DNA of 64,000 nucleotides. Source: JBAZAX01 sp041671765 (GTDB taxonomy: Bacteria; Babelota; Babeliae; Babelales; RVW-14). The notes under the pieces were generated by a model that was given only the letters and a program-made list of their open reading frames with translations, had not been told where the DNA came from and searched no databases. The position numbers and the translations under genes were made by a program. The stretch is taken from NCBI GenBank assembly GCA_041671765.1, contig JBAZAX010000001.1:1-64000 (forward strand), read 5' to 3'. Positions 17,176-26,706 of this stretch are shown piece after piece; positions within the stretch are counted from its first letter, which is position 1; each line of letters starts with the position of its first letter.

Positions 17176-18375
17176 TTAATTCAAAACTGATTCTTTTTTA
17201 GACCGTTTTACAGGCGGCGCCTCCATACCATCACCTCTTCCAGAACTTTCGACTTCTAACTCTTCTAAGCCATCCATTGTGAAAGTTTTTGTGACGTGCT
17301 GCGTTGAGAAATAAAAATCTTCAAAATATTTTCCCACATTTACTTCGAAAGCCTTTGGGGCTACAGCTTCTTCATCCCAGGATGTTCCTATGTTCCGAAT
17401 AAAGTTAAAGCCAAGATCCGGCAAAATTTTACAAATTTGGTATATATGCATGTTACCGGCACAAATAAATATAGATTCATGCTGTGGATTGCAATATATT
17501 TCATGTAAAATTTTTGCATCAATTCGTGATGCATTGCAAATATCAATGATAATTTGTTTTTTAACCCCGATTGAATCTTCCATAAGCATTTTTTTTGTTA
17601 AGTCTAAATGCTTATAAAATCCTAAATATGAATCATAGTCATCTTCAAATAACTTCTCAAACCCTTCAATATGTAAAGAACCATTGTGCAAAAACTTATC
17701 ACATCCTGTATATGGATGTTTTAGAGTAAATTTGTTTAATTCTTTAGTAAATTCTAAATTAAAAGGACTATTTAATATTTTTTCATAAAAAGCATTCAAT
17801 ACACGTCCATCATTGTAAGATTTCAATTCATTGCTTACCATATAATTTTTTTCTAAAATATCTTCGAGAACCCAATAAAACCTAAATTCAATATTCTTAT
17901 TAGGAACCCCTTGTTGTTTGCAAAATTGGGTTAGGCCAATCAATGGTGAAATGCTTTGATTTGCAATTATTGGAGAATTCTCTGGAAGCAGAGAACTATA
18001 ATCCTTATTTGGATTATAACTAAGACTAGATTTCCATCCACCAGGAGTTTTTTCAAAAAAATCACTTTCTATAGCCTTGTAAAATGGATCAAATATCAAC
18101 GAATCGGCTACTCCCATACCTAGTAAGGCAACAATTTGGGGACTAAGTTTATCCTCGGCAACAACAAAAGCATTAATACGTTTTGCAGCATTAATCAAAT
18201 CAATGCGCTGAGGAACTGCTTTTGCAGCCCCATGTTTGTCTGAAAACAAAAAAAGTTTTTGCCGCCCATTGCTCCATTCTTGGATATTATGAAAATACCC
18301 ACGTAAACAGACTGGAAATAATAAAAAAATCCCAAAAATCACGTATGCTTTAAATATTTTTTTTAATAATTTCAT
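17176..18375 (-). CDS. Secreted protein, TraB/ChaN-like candidate (copy 1)
   Basis: The 399-residue product has a signal peptide and a good SD (GGAGG). It is clearly paralogous to the next gene (18395-19525): both share HGY/RGYF-NxQEWSNG, LFLFSDKH, QRIDLINAAKR and NAFVVAEDK near the start, and LHEIYCN followed by a GN/GG-H strand and IRNIGTSWD near the end. A first strand with D-x-H, an acidic strand (VVAEDK) and a late strand ending ICAGNMH recall the TraB/Tiki/ChaN fold, whose active site uses His, Glu and a late GxxH. That link is my inference. A charged tail (EVESSGRGDGMEAPPVKRSKK) is unique to this copy. Confidence 0.6.
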   Translation of the reverse strand: MKLLKKIFKAYVIFGIFLLFPVCLRGYFHNIQEWSNGRQKLFLFSDKHGAAKAVPQRIDLINAAKRINAFVVAEDKLSPQIVALLGMGVADSLIFDPFYKAIESDFFEKTPGGWKSSLSYNPNKDYSSLLPENSPIIANQSISPLIGLTQFCKQQGVPNKNIEFRFYWVLEDILEKNYMVSNELKSYNDGRVLNAFYEKILNSPFNLEFTKELNKFTLKHPYTGCDKFLHNGSLHIEGFEKLFEDDYDSYLGFYKHLDLTKKMLMEDSIGVKKQIIIDICNASRIDAKILHEIYCNPQHESIFICAGNMHIYQICKILPDLGFNFIRNIGTSWDEEAVAPKAFEVNVGKYFEDFYFSTQHVTKTFTMDGLEELEVESSGRGDGMEAPPVKRSKKESVLN

Positions 18376-18394
18376 TAAAAACCTCCATTTAACT

Positions 18395-19525
18395 TCATTG
18401 TTTTATCGCTCCATAAGGAGCATGAAAACACTCAAAATAATTTTTTATATCCACAGCAAAAATATGTTGCTCTGATTCTGCATCCCACGATGTACCTATA
18501 TTACGAATTAACTCAAAACCAATCTTGGACAAAATAGAACTAACATCAACCATATGACCTCCCCCTGCACATACGAATATGAATGGACATGAAGAGTTAC
18601 AATATATTTCATGAAGAATTCTTGCTGCAATAAGTGGTGAATCATAAGCACGAATTATTAGCCGTTTTTTAGTACTAAATGGCTTTAATTCAAGCGATTT
18701 TCTATTTTCAGAAGATCGGCTATAGGCCCCCAAATATGTGTCTGAAATCTCTTCAAACAAGTCATCGAATACTTTATCATATAATAAATCATTATCTATA
18801 AACTTTTCAACATTTGTATAAGTATTACTACTAACAAAAGTACGTAATACTCTTGTAATTTTTGCGTTAAATTCATTAAAAAGTATTCCATCATAAAACG
18901 TCTTAAGAATAGGGCTGTCATCATAATGACTCAATTCAGCAATTGCATTTCTATGTAGATCTAAAACATCTTCGAGAACTTCATAAAATCGAAACTCAAT
19001 ATTTTTCGTGAATATTCCATGTTGTCGGCAAAATTGAGTCAACCCAACTAGTGGCGAAAAATGTTGATTGGCGACTGTTAAATAATCGGAAGGAAGCAAA
19101 TGACTATAATCAACATTAGGGTTATAGCTAAGCTTGGCTTTGAGTACCCCCCTAATTATTTCCTCATAACAATCACAATAAATTCTCCGATAGAGCGGCC
19201 ATAAACTTGATGCTTCCAAAACATTTTTTAACCCTCCCGGTAATTTTACTTTACTCCACGCTATCGAATCTAAGCCAATAATAGCAACATCAAGCTTGTC
19301 TTCTGCAACAACAAATGCGTTCATGCGTTTTGCAGCATTTATTAAATCAATGCGTTGAGGGAAAGGCTCTTTTGTCTCAACATGCTTATCAGAAAATAAA
19401 AAAAGTGTTTGGGCGCCATTGGACCATTCTTGAAGATTATAAAAATAACCGTGCAAAGAGACTGGGGACAATAAAAAAGCCCACAAAATCACGTATACTT
19501 TAATCAGTTTTTTAAATAATTTCAT
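18395..19525 (-). CDS. Secreted protein, TraB/ChaN-like candidate (copy 2)
   Basis: The 376-residue product is a paralog of the neighbour at 17176-18375, with the same signal-peptide style and the same conserved blocks: LFLFSDKHV, QRIDLINAAKRMNAFVVAEDK, LVGLTQFCRQ, RFYEVLEDVL and FVCAGGGH. I chose Met at 19525, matching the MKLxKK start of the paralog; an ATG three codons earlier overlaps the SD. The short gap of 19 bases to the next gene suggests one transcript. Function unknown. Confidence 0.6.
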   Translation of the reverse strand: MKLFKKLIKVYVILWAFLLSPVSLHGYFYNLQEWSNGAQTLFLFSDKHVETKEPFPQRIDLINAAKRMNAFVVAEDKLDVAIIGLDSIAWSKVKLPGGLKNVLEASSLWPLYRRIYCDCYEEIIRGVLKAKLSYNPNVDYSHLLPSDYLTVANQHFSPLVGLTQFCRQHGIFTKNIEFRFYEVLEDVLDLHRNAIAELSHYDDSPILKTFYDGILFNEFNAKITRVLRTFVSSNTYTNVEKFIDNDLLYDKVFDDLFEEISDTYLGAYSRSSENRKSLELKPFSTKKRLIIRAYDSPLIAARILHEIYCNSSCPFIFVCAGGGHMVDVSSILSKIGFELIRNIGTSWDAESEQHIFAVDIKNYFECFHAPYGAIKQ

Positions 19526-19567
19526 CAAAAACATCCTTGTGTCTTCCCATTTAAAAATCTAGGCGTA

Positions 19568-20599
19568 TTATTTCATCCAAGAGTAAGATTGAAACGAAAT
19601 CAACTCCATCTTGGTGTCTGAATACTCTTGTTCACCTTGAAAAAAGCTTCGTTCTATTTCAACCTGATTTCTCTTTGCTATGCCAGTCTGCTTATATCCA
19701 AGGGTCCGTAAACATTCTTCCATTGCTATTGCATGGTAAGAACCAGTAAAAATCGCAACATCACCGTTGAACATAATCGCTTCCCATAACATATTGGCAT
19801 TTGTTAACTGCCAAAGTAAATCGGCCGTCCAGAAATCTTGTCCACGATAACCAATAAATAATTTCATCCAAGCTGCATATTTGATTGGATTGTGTGGCAT
19901 TTCGTTCCAAATTACTTTTATAGGCTTGGAATTAATCTCTTCACTTGAAAATCCTCCAGACAACAAAATACTTTTTGCTTTACCAATTAGCTCAAGCATT
20001 CCCTGTTTTTGTTCTAAAAAAATATTTTTTAGGGCTGATCCTTGAGGGACTTGCTCGATATAATGGTCAATTTCATTAGCTCGCGCAAAAACATCACCAA
20101 AAGTAAGGCTTTCAAATGCTGTATCCAATTGGGTGAAAATCTGGTCAGGAAGTGTTGATCTACCCTTGCAGCGTTTTTGCCATTCACAAAATAATGGAAA
20201 TGTTAAAAAAGGCACAACCCGAGCATCAAAGCTTTTAATAATTAGATTGACACCCAAATCTCTTCCAACCCATTCATCAAATTGTTGCAAAAATCTTTGA
20301 TGATCCCCAAAAGCCATTTCAAGACTTTGAGCCAGTTGCCTGTACTGCGGCTCTCTCATATAATTTTCAACCAACATAAGCAGCGGCCGAGTACGAGTCG
20401 CTGCGCTATCTATAACAGTTTCTCGAATATGGTTAAAATGTTGTGCGTTTTGCTCAGGTGTTCCATTCGTATGATTATCAAAATAAATACAAATCGTTTT
20501 ATCGTTCTTAACCCAACGAGTAGTCCCAATAACTCCGGCATTACTGAAAGGTTGCTTACAAAATAAACAAAATAATAAAATAAATAATAGTTTTTTCAT
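19568..20599 (-). CDS. Secreted protein, distant third member of the same family
   Basis: The 343-residue product has a signal peptide (MKKLLFILLFCLFCKQPFSNA). Its layout follows the two neighbours: TICIYFDNHTNG (matching LFLFSDKHG), a helix, RPLLMLVENYM (matching NAFVVAEDKL), a long helical middle, then VAIFTGSYHAIAMEECLRTLGY (matching IFICAGNMHIYQICKILPDLGF). Overall identity is low, so this is an older duplicate. If the TraB/ChaN-like idea is right, His in DNH, Glu in VEN and His in GSYH would be the active-site set. It is first in the three-gene minus-strand cluster, with GGGGG as SD. Confidence 0.55.
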   Translation of the reverse strand: MKKLLFILLFCLFCKQPFSNAGVIGTTRWVKNDKTICIYFDNHTNGTPEQNAQHFNHIRETVIDSAATRTRPLLMLVENYMREPQYRQLAQSLEMAFGDHQRFLQQFDEWVGRDLGVNLIIKSFDARVVPFLTFPLFCEWQKRCKGRSTLPDQIFTQLDTAFESLTFGDVFARANEIDHYIEQVPQGSALKNIFLEQKQGMLELIGKAKSILLSGGFSSEEINSKPIKVIWNEMPHNPIKYAAWMKLFIGYRGQDFWTADLLWQLTNANMLWEAIMFNGDVAIFTGSYHAIAMEECLRTLGYKQTGIAKRNQVEIERSFFQGEQEYSDTKMELISFQSYSWMK

Positions 20600-20892
20600 A
20601 AAACCCCCTAACTAAGTAAACTTGAAAATTGTAAAATAAAATTTGGAATATTGCCACTTGATGGCCAGCCAAACGCATACTAGTCTGACTTCCCCCCATC
20701 AGTCATAGTATGACATAATGACTAAATAACACAAAAAAGCCTTATATAAACGAAATTTACTGTAAAAAAGCTGCAATATTTCAGGTTGTAACATGAAAAA
20801 CCGGTTTATAGCTATCATAAGGCTAAAAAATACTCTTCAAAATTGGTTATTTATTACCTAAAAGAATCTTGGTAAAAATTAAAAATACTTAA

Positions 20893-21882
20893 CTATTTGT
20901 CCTTAATATAATTCAAAACAGCTTGAGCCCCCTGTTCCGGATTATGCGTTTTAGTATCGACGATAACGTCATAATCAAAACGCGGATAAACATAATATCC
21001 AATATTCTTAGGAAATGCTTTTAATGCAACATGCTGCGTTTCAGACAATAGACACATATGCTTTTTTTTGTATTTTGACTGTGAATATTTTCTAATAATT
21101 TTATGTACATCCCCACCATTCACATATTCCAAGAACTTCTCACCCTTATAATCAGTGGAAATATCAAAGCAGTACATATAATTAATCACAACCCAATCAA
21201 GCTCTCTATGTGTCTTTTTATTTTTGGATAAATTACGCTGTTTTATTCTATCTATCAAACTGTTCCATGGACAATGCGCCAAAACATAGGTAATGTCCAT
21301 TTCATCAAACTCAGAAAGGCAACTTACAAAATCCACTCCATCCCAAAGATGTATCGGAGACTCAACAACAACGTTTTGACCTTGCATGGCCAACCTTTTT
21401 ACCTCTCTATACATCTTTAACGTTGGTTCGATTGCCATTCCACCTTTTAAATCGTCATAAAATTTTTTCTGAAACTTATATTTGCTTTTGTCACTTAAAA
21501 AATTAACCGCCGTAAAAAAGTTACGCATAACCAATCCACTGATAAAAAATGCCAAAAATTTGCCATAATGTTTTGTAATAAATTTTTTGAGTATCAATGG
21601 CATAACGTACTCATCAAAAGCAAATGACTTTGCATTAAGTTTTTGTGCTATAATTTTTGCCATTGACGATTTACCGGCAGAACATGAACCTGTTACAAAA
21701 ATGATTTTCCCTTGTTGATCTTCCGGCAATGCTTGCTGTTCTAAAACAGACTCATTAGGAATATCTTTATTAGTAATATTTTGTTTATTTTTCGTATGGA
21801 TACCTGATGCTGCTAATGAAAATACCAAACCTGTTGAAATAAAGCCCATTAGAATAAAAAGATATTTGAGATTCTTAAACAT
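20893..21882 (-). CDS. Exported P-loop kinase-like protein
   Basis: The 329-residue product starts with a signal or anchor sequence (YLFILMGFISTGLVFSLAAS) and a 35-residue polar linker. A P-loop kinase domain follows: KIIFVTGSCSAGKSSMAKI (loop at 65-72), KSFAFDEYVM, NVVVESPIHLWDG and ITYVLAHCPWNSLIDRIKQRN (lid-like). It is distantly like the chloramphenicol-phosphotransferase or uridine-kinase families and like the exported kinase at 9672-10340, but longer. The C-terminal part (KAFPKNIGYYVYPRFDYDVIVDT) closes the fold. The substrate is unknown. SD GGGGGAG. Confidence 0.65.
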   Translation of the reverse strand: MFKNLKYLFILMGFISTGLVFSLAASGIHTKNKQNITNKDIPNESVLEQQALPEDQQGKIIFVTGSCSAGKSSMAKIIAQKLNAKSFAFDEYVMPLILKKFITKHYGKFLAFFISGLVMRNFFTAVNFLSDKSKYKFQKKFYDDLKGGMAIEPTLKMYREVKRLAMQGQNVVVESPIHLWDGVDFVSCLSEFDEMDITYVLAHCPWNSLIDRIKQRNLSKNKKTHRELDWVVINYMYCFDISTDYKGEKFLEYVNGGDVHKIIRKYSQSKYKKKHMCLLSETQHVALKAFPKNIGYYVYPRFDYDVIVDTKTHNPEQGAQAVLNYIKDK

Positions 21883-22025
21883 ATCGCTCCCCCCTCTCCC
21901 CGCAACATAGTTTAACTAATAGTAATACTAGAAAAGAGAGGTAAGCAAAGTCAATATATTGGAGGATCTTTATTACTGGGCTTATTTAGCAGAAGAATAC
22001 ACACTCACAATCTAGCATCCCCCCC

Positions 22026-22074
22026 TTGACTGATGCCTAATTATTTGGCATATTAATACATAATAATTAGGTAT
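22026..22074 (+). promoter_or_regulatory. Promoter and inverted-repeat operator of the PadR gene
   Basis: TTGACT at 22026-22031 can serve as -35. A 13-base inverted repeat, ATGCCTAATTATT (22033-22045) and AATAATTAGGTAT (22062-22074), one mismatch, overlaps the spacer and -10 region just before the PadR start. PadR-family proteins usually repress their own operons through such sites. Confidence 0.6.
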
Positions 22075-22083
22075 TAATAAAGT

Positions 22084-22644
22084 ATGAAAAAAATTAATAA
22101 AACAAGATATGCGATTTTGGGCATGTTGCTTGAAAAATCACAATCCGGTTATGACATCAAAAGAATGATGGCCCAATCAACAACGCATTTTTGGCAAGAA
22201 TCAGATGCCTCAATTTATCCCATGTTAAAAACGCTGGAAGATGAGAAAAAAGTTAAATCTCGAAGTGAATTTATTGGCAAACGAGAGCGCAGAATATTTG
22301 AAATTACAGCTTCTGGCAAAAAAGAGTTTACGACTTGGATGGCCTTACCAACTGAATCAGGAACTACTCGAAATGAGTTACTTTTAAAATTATTTTTTGG
22401 CGCGAATACAACAAAAGAAGAGATAATTAAGCACCTCAACACAGAACTTGCTAAATGCCAAGAGATAAAAAAACAATTTAAAGAACTTGAAAACAATATC
22501 TTATCAAATGTTTCTAATTCATACCCACACAAAATTTATTGGGAAATGGCCTTAGGGAATGGAGTATTAAGTATTGAAACTGAACTAAAATGGCTTAAAA
22601 AATGTATTCAAAAATTGGAAGGCAACGGAAAGGATCTTTCATGA
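22084..22644 (+). CDS. PadR-family transcriptional regulator
   Basis: The 186-residue protein has the PadR winged helix at 8-95: RYAILGMLLEKSQSGYDIKR, SDASIYPMLKTLEDEKKVKS and RRIFEITASGKKEF. A C-terminal helical part (Vir-like dimerisation) follows. It probably represses its own operon through the inverted repeat upstream and controls the membrane protein whose ATG overlaps its TGA. Many PadR proteins sense phenolics or drugs and control transporters. Confidence 0.85.
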   Translation: MKKINKTRYAILGMLLEKSQSGYDIKRMMAQSTTHFWQESDASIYPMLKTLEDEKKVKSRSEFIGKRERRIFEITASGKKEFTTWMALPTESGTTRNELLLKLFFGANTTKEEIIKHLNTELAKCQEIKKQFKELENNILSNVSNSYPHKIYWEMALGNGVLSIETELKWLKKCIQKLEGNGKDLS

Positions 22645-23432
22645 TTACTATAACAGAAACAAAAGTTGATTTTTTACAATGGTTATCAACAAAATTGTAC
22701 TTCATTAACGTTGGCATGTACGCAACGATTGGGGCAGTTATGATACTTCCCGCGCTTTTTGTTAAACATTTGGGCCTGCCACTACTCTGGGCAAGCTTTT
22801 CCGCATTCTTTATCGTTTTATTTTTACGAGCTGCATATGAAAGTTTGGTCATTTACGAAGCTCCATTCAAAAGTCTTTCACTGCACAAAATGTTAATTCT
22901 TACATTTGTAACATCAAGCGTTATGTCATTTATTTCGATTTTTTTAAAACCCAAAATTGGCTACTTTGCCATCCCCATTGCCATAATTATAGCAATGGTC
23001 GTTGTTAGTAAATTAAAAGCTGCACTGTTTCCATCAGCAGAACGTCCTGGCTTTTTTTATGAATTGCCAGCGAAATTGGCTATAAATAAATTTGGCATGT
23101 ATGGCTTTTATGTCTTTCTTGTTGGCATCAGCTACATGGGATATGGTAAATACAATTTCGACTTCAATTATGTATTTGCAATCGCATTTTTTATTGGAAT
23201 GATTTTTGAAGAATCATATAATTTAGTTAAAATTTATAATCAAAACTTTAGCACTAAAATTCTTATTTCGATGATCATCTGGTCAGTAATCTGTGCAATT
23301 ACTGCGTCAACAATAGTATGGATGATGGTCGGTATGATCGGAATAGGTGGCCAACCAGCAACAATTGCTAGCGTGATTTTACTAAAATTAATTCAGCCGT
23401 TGGGATCACGTAAATTTATTTTGGGGTTATAG
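22641..23432 (+). CDS. Multi-pass membrane protein co-transcribed with PadR
   Basis: The 263-residue product has about seven hydrophobic segments, including GMYATIGAVMILPALFVKHLG and the last SVICAITASTIVWMMVGM. I chose ATG 22641 (ATGA overlap with the PadR stop, SD AGGAT); the frame is open 39 bases further. I do not recognise the family. Coupling to PadR suggests that the regulator controls its level, perhaps as a transporter or a stress protein. Confidence 0.65.
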   Translation: MITITETKVDFLQWLSTKLYFINVGMYATIGAVMILPALFVKHLGLPLLWASFSAFFIVLFLRAAYESLVIYEAPFKSLSLHKMLILTFVTSSVMSFISIFLKPKIGYFAIPIAIIIAMVVVSKLKAALFPSAERPGFFYELPAKLAINKFGMYGFYVFLVGISYMGYGKYNFDFNYVFAIAFFIGMIFEESYNLVKIYNQNFSTKILISMIIWSVICAITASTIVWMMVGMIGIGGQPATIASVILLKLIQPLGSRKFILGL

Positions 23433-23518
23433 ACAAGGGAATTTGTAAGGAAAAGATGTTATGCATTCTGCATAATTAATGTTCCAAGCTTGCCCATTCA
23501 TAGTACCGTATCCGCAAT

Positions 23519-23625
23519 ATCACTTCAAGAGCAACGGCTTGAAGTGATGATCGCATCCTTCGATACAGTTTGCTATGCAAATCCCTCAGGGCGAGCTACC
23601 AGTATACGTGGGCACCATAGATCGA
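23519..23625. repeat. Intergenic hairpin and dispersed-repeat-like sequence
   Basis: ATCACTTCAAG (23519-23529) and CTTGAAGTGAT (23538-23548) form a perfect 11-bp stem. Right after it comes a segment of the style CATCCTTCGATAC...GCAAATCCCTCAGGGCGAG, which resembles the dispersed repeats found between genes in many bacteria. No gene is seen. Confidence 0.4.
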
Positions 23626-23658
23626 ACCATGCATGCATAAGATTTACTTCGAATGATA

Positions 23659-23958
23659 TTACCCTAGCAGAGACTTAATTTTATTATAAATATCTTTTCT
23701 GGGACCAACTGCGATAACGTAAATCGTTATTTGCTTGTGCTCAATACTATAAACTACTCTAAATTCACCAACACGCAATCTATACAAATCATATGATTTT
23801 GATTTGAGTTTCTTTATGTTCAAATTTTTCACACAAAGACTCAACTCATTTACTTTTTTAATTATTTTTTGAGACAAACTTTTGTCGATTGAGCCAAGAC
23901 ATTTTAACGCATCACGAGAAAAATTAAGTCGATAGCCTTTGAGGCACGGATGTACCAT
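23659..23958 (-). CDS. RelE-family toxin
   Basis: The 99-residue toxin reads GYRLNFSRDALKCLGSIDK, the core KLKSKSYDLYRLRVGEFRVVYSIE and the end AVGPRKDIYN. Its start follows three bases after the antitoxin stop. It is a separate lineage from the toxin at 16050-16304, although the C-terminal active-site region is alike. Confidence 0.8.
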   Translation of the reverse strand: MVHPCLKGYRLNFSRDALKCLGSIDKSLSQKIIKKVNELSLCVKNLNIKKLKSKSYDLYRLRVGEFRVVYSIEHKQITIYVIAVGPRKDIYNKIKSLLG

Positions 23959-23961
23959 ATA

Positions 23962-24177
23962 CTACTCTTTTTTAGCCAAAATTTTTTCAACCTCTTGTAG
24001 GGAATATCTTTTACCCTTTTTCTTTATAATTCTCTCTGCATCGGCTATATCATATAAATCTTCTAATTCTTCCAGCAATGCATCAAATAATTTGATATCA
24101 AGTATTACGCCTGTTTTATTTCCTTTGTTATCAACAATATATTGGGCTTTTATACCCGATATTAAAGATGAATTCAT
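23962..24177 (-). CDS. Antitoxin, RelB/Phd-like
   Basis: The 71-residue product starts at Met 24177 behind AAGGGAAA; an upstream Met at 24216 has no SD. It has a short beta-rich N-terminus (AQYIVDNKGNKTGVILDIKLFDALLEEL) as in Phd/YefM-like antitoxins of RelE toxins, then a charged helical tail (DAERIIKKKGKRYSLQEVEKILAKKE). It is first in the two-gene operon. Confidence 0.75.
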   Translation of the reverse strand: MNSSLISGIKAQYIVDNKGNKTGVILDIKLFDALLEELEDLYDIADAERIIKKKGKRYSLQEVEKILAKKE

Positions 24178-24281
24178 GGTATTTCCCTTTAAAATTATGT
24201 ACCCTACTGTTATCACAAAAATATAGCATAACGCTTGGTCTAATCAAATTTCAAATAATCTGCCTCTGAAAATTTTCGAAT

Positions 24282-25013
24282 TTATGCATTACCAAAAGAA
24301 GCTATTGTTAATGCAAGCTCATCAAACGAATCCACCAAATAATCCGGAGTTGCTTGTTGCAGAAAAGACTTTGTATTGTATCCCCACGTTGCAGAAATTA
24401 CCTTTACGTCAACTTTTCTACACGCAAAAATATCAGTATCCTGATCACCAACATAAAGAACTTCTTCAGGATTAAGTTTATGATCAACTAAAAATTTCTT
24501 TATAGTAACATCTATTCCCCAAATCAAGCTAAATCCATCGGAATAAATGCCTTCAAAAACTCGTGCTAACCCATGATTCTCTAGTGTTTGAGTTACAACT
24601 TCTTTCGCACATGGTGTAATAATTGCAAGCCTATATTTTTTTGAAAGTGCCTCAAGTAACTCTTTTGCCCCAGCAAAAATAGTTATTCTATCAATATTTT
24701 CTCTGAAAAAGTTCATACATTGCGATTCCAATTGGGAAACGAATAAAGGTGCCGAAAGAATTTTCCACCACCCAAGATGGTCCGTCATAATTTTTGAAAT
24801 TTTGTTTCTACGAAATGCCTCGGGTTCAATCGGATTGCATCCAAGCTCTGCGCAGGATTTATTAATAAATTCCATTGTTAAAGGCAACGTGTCTGCCAAA
24901 GTTCCATCAAAATCAAAAACAACCCACTGCACCTTCTGAGCGGTAAGCTTTTTGTAACTGCAGGTTATTCCCAGACACATGATAAATAACAAGAACAATT
25001 TAGTAAATTTCAT
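24282..25013 (-). CDS. HAD phosphatase with signal peptide (phosphoglycolate phosphatase-like)
   Basis: This 243-residue HAD hydrolase has motif I VVFDFDGTLADT, motif II LAIITPCAK, a Lys in TIKKFL and motif IV VLYVGDQDTDIFACRK, all as in Gph-type phosphatases with a helical cap. The first 20 residues (FTKLFLLFIMCLGITCSY) form a signal peptide or lipobox-like sequence (GITC). Standard Gph enzymes are cytosolic, so this is another enzyme domain with an export signal. SD GGGGG is well placed. Confidence 0.8.
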   Translation of the reverse strand: MKFTKLFLLFIMCLGITCSYKKLTAQKVQWVVFDFDGTLADTLPLTMEFINKSCAELGCNPIEPEAFRRNKISKIMTDHLGWWKILSAPLFVSQLESQCMNFFRENIDRITIFAGAKELLEALSKKYRLAIITPCAKEVVTQTLENHGLARVFEGIYSDGFSLIWGIDVTIKKFLVDHKLNPEEVLYVGDQDTDIFACRKVDVKVISATWGYNTKSFLQQATPDYLVDSFDELALTIASFGNA

Positions 25014-25134
25014 AATTGCCCCCTATCAATCCCTAATAAAATCATATTATAAACACTTAAACACAACATGTGTTAGCATAAGCAAAAGATTTGCGTAAAA
25101 TCAACAGTTCAAGATTCAAAATATTTAACAAATG

Positions 25135-26454
25135 TTATTGGAATTTTTTTACTAACTCTTCTGCAGACAATTCTACATGCTCGCCAGTTTGTAGGTCTTT
25201 TAATGTATACAGGCCTTTTGCAATTTCATTTTCACCAATAAAAATTGCATATGGAATTCCTAATTTGTCGGCATAACCTAAACGTTTTTTCATTTTACCT
25301 TCAACAAAAGAGACCTCTGTCGCAACACCACTATTTCTAAGTTGTGTTGCAAGGGCAAGACTTGGCGCAAGATCATCCATCATAGGTAAAATTAGTACAC
25401 GGGTTGGAGATGAAGCCCCAGTTTTTAACACACCTTTTTTATAAAGCTGGTCAAAAAGTCTTGTAAGTCCGATTGAAATTCCAACACCGGGAAGTTTTTG
25501 TTTTGTGTAGTGACTGGCCAAATCATCATATCGCCCACCTGAACAGACAGAGCCAACTTCAGGAAATTCATTAAGTCTAGTCTCATAAACGGTGCCGGTG
25601 TAGTAATCCAGCCCACGCGCAATTGTAAGATCAAGAATAAAATTTGTAGTTGGAACCCCAAACTCTTTAATAAGTTTTGATACTTTATCCAACTCATTAA
25701 CACCATCTACAAATTGAGAATTTTGAATATTTAAATTTCTAAGTCCGGAAATAACATCGTCGCATGAACCCATTAATTTAATAAAACTGAAAATTTGATC
25801 TATTACTTGAGCAGAGAGTTCAAGCTTTTGCAATTCGTCGCGTACCCCAGCATCCCCAATTTTTTCAAAACTATCAATTGATTGCATTACCGGAACAGCT
25901 TTATCTGATATACCCAGGTTTGCAAAAAATCCATTCAAAATTTTACGATTATTGATTCGAATTGTGAATTTTTCAAACCCAAGCTTACGAAAAATCATAT
26001 ATATAATACTTGGAATTTCGGCATCAAAACGAATATCCAATTCCCCATCGCCGATTATGTCTATATCGCATTGGTAAAATTCACGGAAACGTCCGGCTTG
26101 AGCCCTTTCGCCTCGATAAACTTTTCCCATTGCATAACGTCTGAATGGAAAATTGAGCTTGCCATATTTATCAGCAACGTAACGTGCAAGCGGCACAGTC
26201 AAGTCAAAACGCATTGCAAGATTTGTGTCACCCTTTTGAAACTGATAAATTTGTTTTTCAGTCTCTCCCGCAACTTTTGTTAGAAGCACTTCAGCTCGTT
26301 CAAGAATCGGAGTATCCACTGGAATAAAACCAAACATTTCGTATGATTGACGAATGGTATCAAAAATCTTATTGAAAACCATCTGTTCCGCCGGTAATAA
26401 CTCCATAAAACCTGATAGTGGATTGGTTAATATTGGTTCGTTAGGTAGTGACAT
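25135..26454 (-). CDS. hisS: Histidyl-tRNA synthetase
   Basis: The 439-residue class II synthetase charges tRNA-His. Visible signatures are motif 2 (FRRYAMGKVYRGERAQAGR, then FREFYQCDIDIIG), the HisRS-specific GLDYYTGTVYE and SVCSGGRYDDL, and motif 3 (GVGISIGLTRLF). The C-terminal anticodon-binding domain begins near RVLILPMMD. I chose Met 26454 with GAGGAAAAT before it; twelve more codons are open upstream without an SD. Length is normal for the family. Confidence 0.95.
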   Translation of the reverse strand: MSLPNEPILTNPLSGFMELLPAEQMVFNKIFDTIRQSYEMFGFIPVDTPILERAEVLLTKVAGETEKQIYQFQKGDTNLAMRFDLTVPLARYVADKYGKLNFPFRRYAMGKVYRGERAQAGRFREFYQCDIDIIGDGELDIRFDAEIPSIIYMIFRKLGFEKFTIRINNRKILNGFFANLGISDKAVPVMQSIDSFEKIGDAGVRDELQKLELSAQVIDQIFSFIKLMGSCDDVISGLRNLNIQNSQFVDGVNELDKVSKLIKEFGVPTTNFILDLTIARGLDYYTGTVYETRLNEFPEVGSVCSGGRYDDLASHYTKQKLPGVGISIGLTRLFDQLYKKGVLKTGASSPTRVLILPMMDDLAPSLALATQLRNSGVATEVSFVEGKMKKRLGYADKLGIPYAIFIGENEIAKGLYTLKDLQTGEHVELSAEELVKKFQ

Positions 26455-26706
26455 ATTTTCCTCTTTCTGATAGAGCATTACTTTATCCATAATACTTCGG
26501 GCTTCAAATGCGTATGTTTCTTGAAATTATGATTATAAAGATAAATATTTTATTTTGCGCGTCAAGCTTAAAATATCGATTACTTATCGATTAAACATAG
26601 GATATTATTATATTTACTACCATACACTTCCAAATTATTAGATTTTTGTTTTATAATGATAATCGTTAAAAACCGATCTTAAAGTGGGATAAGAGAAAGT
26701 CTCATA

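Noticed and set aside
23490..23678. A 62-codon plus-strand frame with a possible start
   Set aside because: It runs through the hairpin and repeat-like segment and overlaps the end of the toxin gene on the other strand; it has no SD.
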